A stretch of DNA of 6,339 bases, from positions 1 to 6,339 of the forward strand of contig DYRK01000346.1 in assembly GCA_020718785.1 (NCBI GenBank), read 5' to 3'. This DNA comes from Desulfatirhabdium butyrativorans. GTDB lineage: Bacteria; Desulfobacterota; Desulfobacteria; Desulfobacterales; DYRK01. Both the position numbers and the translations under genes were made by a program. Shown here piece by piece: positions 4,898 to 6,339 of this stretch. Under the pieces are notes generated by a model that saw nothing but the letters and a program-made list of their open reading frames with translations, did no database searches and was not told the DNA's origin. Numbering within the stretch: position 1 is the stretch's first letter; each line of letters opens with the position of its first letter.

Positions 4898-5362
4898 CTA
4901 AATCGAAATCCCCGGAATGGATATTTTTGCCGAAAAATAAACACTGATAACATATACAAGTATAATGAGCAGGGCAAACAAAGAGATACGGTAATTGCCT
5001 TGTTTGAATTGATACAGATTGTCAATAAAGATATTTCCTGCAATGACAAAAAGAACAGCAGCCAGAAAAATGCCGAAACATGAGACATTCGGGCTTGCAA
5101 TCTTTGCCGGCCCAAGAATGAAATCAGACAATTTTCCCAAGACTATAAGCCATATCAGCACACCGAGCGGCGTGCCGTATATAAAACCTGCTGTTATGCC
5201 CAGTGAACGCATAAAACCGATCTTATCAGGTCCGCCGCCGCCCATGACAGCAATAAAAAAAGTCAGCAGCACCGTCAGGGGAGATAATATAATATTCAGA
5301 ATGAGAAATCCTTTAACAAGTTCTGGGACAGCAACCATATATGTGAATAAATCTTTGATCAT
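4898..5362 (-). CDS. Hypothetical four-helix membrane protein
   Basis: I do not recognise this 154-residue protein. It has four strong hydrophobic segments, near residues 17-40, 52-75, 95-113 and 126-144, and little polar sequence between them. A GGGGPDK turn at 41-47 lies between the first two helices. There is no cleavable signal peptide and no catalytic motif I can name. The ATG at 5362 has only a weak ribosome-binding site (AGAGA about 8 bases upstream); AAAGGA further up is too far away. The stop is TAG, 13 bases from the remnant repeat at 4856-4884. It lies 79 bases after the methyltransferase gene on the same strand and may be co-transcribed with it. Being enclosed by the direct repeats suggests it arrived as an insertion. 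Its long open frame and consistent hydrophobic pattern favour a real gene. Confidence 0.65.
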   Translation of the reverse strand: MIKDLFTYMVAVPELVKGFLILNIILSPLTVLLTFFIAVMGGGGPDKIGFMRSLGITAGFIYGTPLGVLIWLIVLGKLSDFILGPAKIASPNVSCFGIFLAAVLFVIAGNIFIDNLYQFKQGNYRISLFALLIILVYVISVYFSAKISIPGISI

Positions 5363-5440
5363 TTAAAAGTCTCTTTTGTCCTTTCCTTTCCTCGGCATTA
5401 AAGCCTCTTTTATCCCTGCAAATAAAATAACAGACTACAC

Positions 5441-5470
5441 TTTATAGAAGTTGCTCCTGAAACTGCCCTG
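5441..5470. repeat. Direct repeat copy B: 3' end of the methyltransferase gene
   Basis: It contains the final codons and TAA stop (5442-5444) of the methyltransferase-nuclease gene. It matches 4856-4884 in 28 of 30 aligned positions, including a 1-base gap. Outside the repeat the flanks are unlike. The repeat units lie 585 bases apart. Confidence 0.75.
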
Positions 5471-6299
5471 ATTTCTGCTTTGCCGATTTCAGCACTTCAA
5501 GACCCGAGGGCATATCAAGGCGTTTATTTTCTTCGATCATTTCTCTGATCGTAACAATCTGAATCCGGTTATATGACCTCCCCATAAGTTTATGCTCATA
5601 ACATCCGGCTTCCATTGCCTCATCACGCATCGGCTTTGTCGGTTCTTCCAGAGTCAGAAAAACCCCGATCTGCGCTTTTTCACTGTTCATATCGGTAATG
5701 AAAGTTGCAATATCCGAGCGGTTGTTTTTGCCGGACTTGACCTGAAAAACAACCTTTTCAGTTTCAATCTGAGATGAAAGGAAATAGGCGATGCCGTCAA
5801 GCCCTTTGTCCGCACCCTTCTTTTCGTTGATAACCGCACGGTTATCGGAATAGGTCAGAACCGCCCATTTCTCAAACTCTTTACGCAGCCGGTCATCTTT
5901 CTTGGTTGCCGGAGCTCGGGCAGAATCCATATCTTTCGGAATACCGTCAAGGATAATGCTGTCTGAAATCTTTTTGCCGAATGTATCCTCAAGCCTTCTG
6001 ATTATAAGGCTTATACTCTGATACGTGATGTCAATTCCTATCCATTTGCGTTTCAACCGATGTGCCACAGCAACCGTTGTTCCGCACCCGCAGCAGGCAT
6101 CAAGAACCGTGTCGCCTTCATTGCTGCTGGCTTGAATTATGCGTTCAAGAAGAGCTTCGGGTTTTTGGGTGGGATAACCGAGGCGCTCTTTTGCAGCCTT
6201 ATTGATAATCCCAATCGTCCACCAATCGCGTGGCAAAACTCCTGCTTTGAGATATTGGCGATAAGTCAGATGAGGATATTTTTTTTGGGAGTCCTGCAC
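5442..6299 (-). CDS. C-terminal part of a DNA methyltransferase fused to an Mrr-like nuclease domain (5' end missing or broken)
   Basis: Residue numbers count from the GTG at 6299. The methyltransferase part carries the YPTQKP signature (42-47), then motif I LDACCGCGTT (66-75; more usually LDPFCGCGTT), which binds S-adenosylmethionine, and KWIGIDI (85-91). This order is that of N4/N6-type enzymes whose catalytic DPPY motif lies upstream, and that half is absent. From about 138 a second domain follows: EFEKWAVL (141-148), KGADKGLDG (161-169), VVFQVKSGK (183-191) and GVFLTLEEPTKPM (212-224). This fits an Mrr-type PD-(D/E)xK nuclease, with Asp168 and Gln186-x-Lys188 as the likely active site. 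The GTG has no ribosome-binding site, and an in-frame TAA (6315-6317) lies just upstream, so the real start is probably beyond the window and the gene is split, frameshifted or truncated. It was probably a restriction-modification component. Confidence 0.85.
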   Translation of the reverse strand: MQDSQKKYPHLTYRQYLKAGVLPRDWWTIGIINKAAKERLGYPTQKPEALLERIIQASSNEGDTVLDACCGCGTTVAVAHRLKRKWIGIDITYQSISLIIRRLEDTFGKKISDSIILDGIPKDMDSARAPATKKDDRLRKEFEKWAVLTYSDNRAVINEKKGADKGLDGIAYFLSSQIETEKVVFQVKSGKNNRSDIATFITDMNSEKAQIGVFLTLEEPTKPMRDEAMEAGCYEHKLMGRSYNRIQIVTIREMIEENKRLDMPSGLEVLKSAKQKSGQFQEQLL

Positions 6300-6317
6300 A
6301 AGCAGTGATGAATTTTA
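6279..6317 (-). other. Candidate disruption site of the methyltransferase frame: A8 run and in-frame stop
   Basis: On the minus strand, the methyltransferase frame meets a TAA at 6317-6315, just before the visible protein. Eight consecutive A residues (6286-6279) lie within the first codons. Of the three minus-strand frames, only one stays open from the window edge across the A8 run. Its peptide, beginning NFSQKLNKIHH, does not look like a methyltransferase to me. A one-base loss in the A-run, or slippage to the -1 frame, would join it to the methyltransferase frame. A true stop or a deletion junction is equally possible. The remaining bases to 6339 show nothing else. Confidence 0.45.
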
Positions 6318-6339
6318 TTCAGTTTCTGACTGAAATTTA

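Noticed and set aside
4852..5115. Leftward open frame of 87 codons
   Set aside because: It overlaps the membrane protein gene in another frame and ends within the remnant repeat in a frame different from that of the methyltransferase end.

Overview
The window looks like a stretch of chromosome from a Gram-negative, probably anaerobic bacterium, most plausibly a sulfate reducer of the Desulfobacterales (Desulfonema-like). The reasons are the mid-range base composition, a bacterial hexameric-type citrate synthase, a zinc-ribbon PilZ protein, and dispersed palindromes built on CTCGTTCCCAAGC/GCTTGGGAACGAG. I recall such palindromes as abundant in large-genome filamentous sulfate reducers and sulfur bacteria. 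The taxonomic call is inference; no rRNA or other marker is present.

Layout. Positions 1-171 hold no gene but are packed with hairpin repeats. Citrate synthase (gltA) runs leftward from 1452 to 172; a terminator-like hairpin overlaps its last codons. A 286-base intergenic region follows. It contains two strong sigma70-type promoters laid over one another on opposite strands: a perfect-consensus one for gltA and a near-consensus one for the rightward genes. A two-gene unit then runs rightward: a PilZ-domain protein with an N-terminal zinc ribbon (1739-2215) and, one base later, 3-methyladenine DNA glycosylase I, tag (2217-2783). After another palindromic repeat comes a second rightward pair: a short QueG-like double [4Fe-4S] protein (2885-3622), overlapped by 14 bases by a nucleoside-recognition/Gate-type membrane protein (3609-4571).

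Between the convergent blocks (4572-4897) lies a nested, non-coding palindrome of about 186 bp with MITE-like terminal inverted repeats. Its two long arms each form a hairpin with a short T-rich tail facing outward, so it could stop transcription from both sides. To its right, on the minus strand, are an unrecognised four-helix membrane protein (4898-5362) and the C-terminal part of a DNA methyltransferase fused to an Mrr-like nuclease domain (5442-6299). The methyltransferase frame is interrupted by a stop codon 16 bases upstream of its first possible start, so its N-terminal half is outside the window or broken off. A 29-30 bp direct repeat, derived from the 3' end of the methyltransferase gene, flanks the membrane protein gene.

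Functionally, the window combines central carbon metabolism (citrate synthase), c-di-GMP sensing, alkylation repair, a putative Fe-S/membrane pair and a restriction-modification remnant. The best-supported novelties are the symmetrical overlapping promoters between gltA and the PilZ gene, the nested palindromic element, and the duplicated methyltransferase gene end. I see no complete undescribed defence or biosynthetic system.
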